A program made the translations under genes and the position numbers. From Roseovarius sp. 217 (GTDB taxonomy: Bacteria > Pseudomonadota > Alphaproteobacteria > Rhodobacterales > Rhodobacteraceae): DNA of 64,000 bases. Under the pieces are notes generated by a model. The model searched no databases, was not told the origin of the DNA, and saw only the letters and a program-made list of their open reading frames with translations. This document shows positions 63,262 through 64,000 of this stretch, piece after piece (position 1 is the first letter of the stretch; every line of letters starts with the position of its first letter). Location of the stretch: the NCBI RefSeq assembly GCF_000152845.1, contig NZ_CH902584.1:1474478-1538477 (forward strand), in the 5' to 3' direction.

Positions 63262-64000
63262 TTGGCAGATACCGGGAACAACGATGCGTTCGTTGCGTTT
63301 GAACGTGTTCAAAAGAGCTACGACGGCGAAACTCTGGTTGTCAAAGATCTGAACCTGAGCATGCCCAAGGGCGAGTTCTTGACCATGCTGGGGCCGTCCG
63401 GGTCGGGCAAAACGACCTGCCTTATGATGCTGGCCGGATTTGAAACCGCCACGCATGGTGAGATCAAGCTCGATGGCATCAGCATCAACAACATCCCGCC
63501 ACATAAACGCGGCATCGGCATGGTGTTCCAGAACTACGCCCTCTTTCCCCATATGACGATTGCCGAGAATCTCAGCTTTCCGCTTGAGGTGCGCAAGATC
63601 GGCAAATCCGACCGCGAGGCCAAGGTCAAGCGTGCGCTCGAAATGGTCGAGATGGGGGCCTTTGGCGGTCGTCGCCCTGCGCAACTTTCGGGTGGGCAGC
63701 AACAGCGGGTTGCCCTTGCACGCGCGCTGGTGTTCGAGCCGGAATTGGTTTTGATGGATGAGCCCTTGGGCGCGCTCGACAAGCAATTGCGCGAAAAGAT
63801 GCAGTTCGAGATCACCCATCTGGCGCATAGTCTGGGAATCACGACGGTTTATGTGACCCATGACCAAACCGAGGCGCTGACCATGTCGGACCGCGTTGCA
63901 GTATTCAACGATGGCCGCATTCAACAGATCGCACCGCCGGATCAGCTCTACGAGAGCCCGCAAAACAGCTTTGTTGCGCAGTTCATTGGCGAGAACAACA
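63262..64000 (+). CDS. potA: Spermidine/putrescine-type ABC ATPase, cut by window edge
   Basis: 246 codons are visible. TTG 63262 follows GGGAG by six bases and gives MADTGNNDAFVAFERVQKSYDG. Walker A GPSGSGKTT, signature LSGGQQQRVALARAL and Walker B LVLMDEPLGALD are canonical, and GIGMVFQNYALFPHMT and VTHDQTEALTMSDRVAVFNDGRIQQIAPP match the PotA/FbpC type. Polyamine cargo is the usual assignment of the PotA branch, but permeases and binding protein are outside the window. The C-terminal regulatory domain is missing. Confidence 0.85.
   Translation, partial: MADTGNNDAFVAFERVQKSYDGETLVVKDLNLSMPKGEFLTMLGPSGSGKTTCLMMLAGFETATHGEIKLDGISINNIPPHKRGIGMVFQNYALFPHMTIAENLSFPLEVRKIGKSDREAKVKRALEMVEMGAFGGRRPAQLSGGQQQRVALARALVFEPELVLMDEPLGALDKQLREKMQFEITHLAHSLGITTVYVTHDQTEALTMSDRVAVFNDGRIQQIAPPDQLYESPQNSFVAQFIGENN

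Noticed and set aside
1..64000. CRISPR array or intact insertion sequence
   Set aside because: No regularly spaced repeats and no complete transposase gene were seen in any frame.

Overview
The window is high-GC alphaproteobacterial chromosome and looks like a marine Rhodobacteraceae (Roseobacter group). Reasons: the hemD-mic60-hemY block, TRAP and BMP-type transporters, an ectA-ectB-ectC-ask cluster together with an eut/doe ectoine-degradation cluster, and a tupBCA tungstate transporter, all with codon use typical of the group. No rRNA, CRISPR array or intact insertion sequence was found. The genus cannot be fixed from this window.

Layout. 1-3497 (-): cyanate module (ABC transporter plus the cyanase start), divergent from a PAS/AAA+ regulator (3706-5559) whose sigma-54 contact motif is altered. 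5807-10314 (+): TRAP transporter coupled to a gamma-glutamyltransferase-family enzyme. 10369-14211: accessory islet with a 43-aa basic protein, a 946-residue orphan coiled-coil protein, a decayed integrase N-terminus and tRNA-Thr(CGT). 14256-17799 (-): hemY, mic60, hemD; 17873-20611 (+): tsaD, gpsA, a YciI-like gene and an EVE-domain gene. 21069-24812 (-): ectoine synthesis, with a divergent MarR regulator. 25586-28390 (-): DUF2853, DUF922, ahcY and a small secreted protein. 28556-35815: surface polysaccharide genes (FkbM methyltransferase, glycosyltransferase, galE, galU, kdsB, cysQ, kpsM-like). 35812-37431 (-): a DUF4139 protein. 37531-43359 (-): BMP-family nucleobase/nucleoside ABC transporter with a CodA-like deaminase. 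43521-45753 (-): ArsR regulator, permease and transglutaminase-like protein. 45794-50805: acyl-CoA genes (hydratase, dehydrogenase, LysR, CoA-transferase) and a methyltransferase. 50880-54138: tupBCA and a HTH/binding-domain regulator. 54297-56160 (+): two exported metallo-beta-lactamase-fold proteins. 56206-63031: ectoine degradation (doeA, eutB, eutC, doeX, doeC, doeD). 63262-64000 (+): start of a polyamine-type ABC ATPase.

How it fits together. The cell can make ectoine from aspartate semialdehyde (ask, ectB, ectA, ectC) and also degrade ectoine back to aspartate (doeA, doeD, doeC). The deacetylase doeB is not in the window. Several transporter operons are paired with a likely enzyme for their cargo: cyanate with cyanase, TRAP with the GGT-family enzyme, BMP transporter with the deaminase.

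Most worth a second look: the orphan 946-aa gene beside an integrase remnant at a tRNA 3' end; the regulator with GAPNGA in place of GAFTGA and two tandem TTACG-N6-CGTAA dyads in front of it; the second metallo-beta-lactamase-fold protein, which lacks most of the HxHxDH zinc motif; and an 18-bp perfect palindrome before the BMP operon. All functional calls come from reading motifs by eye; no database search was possible.
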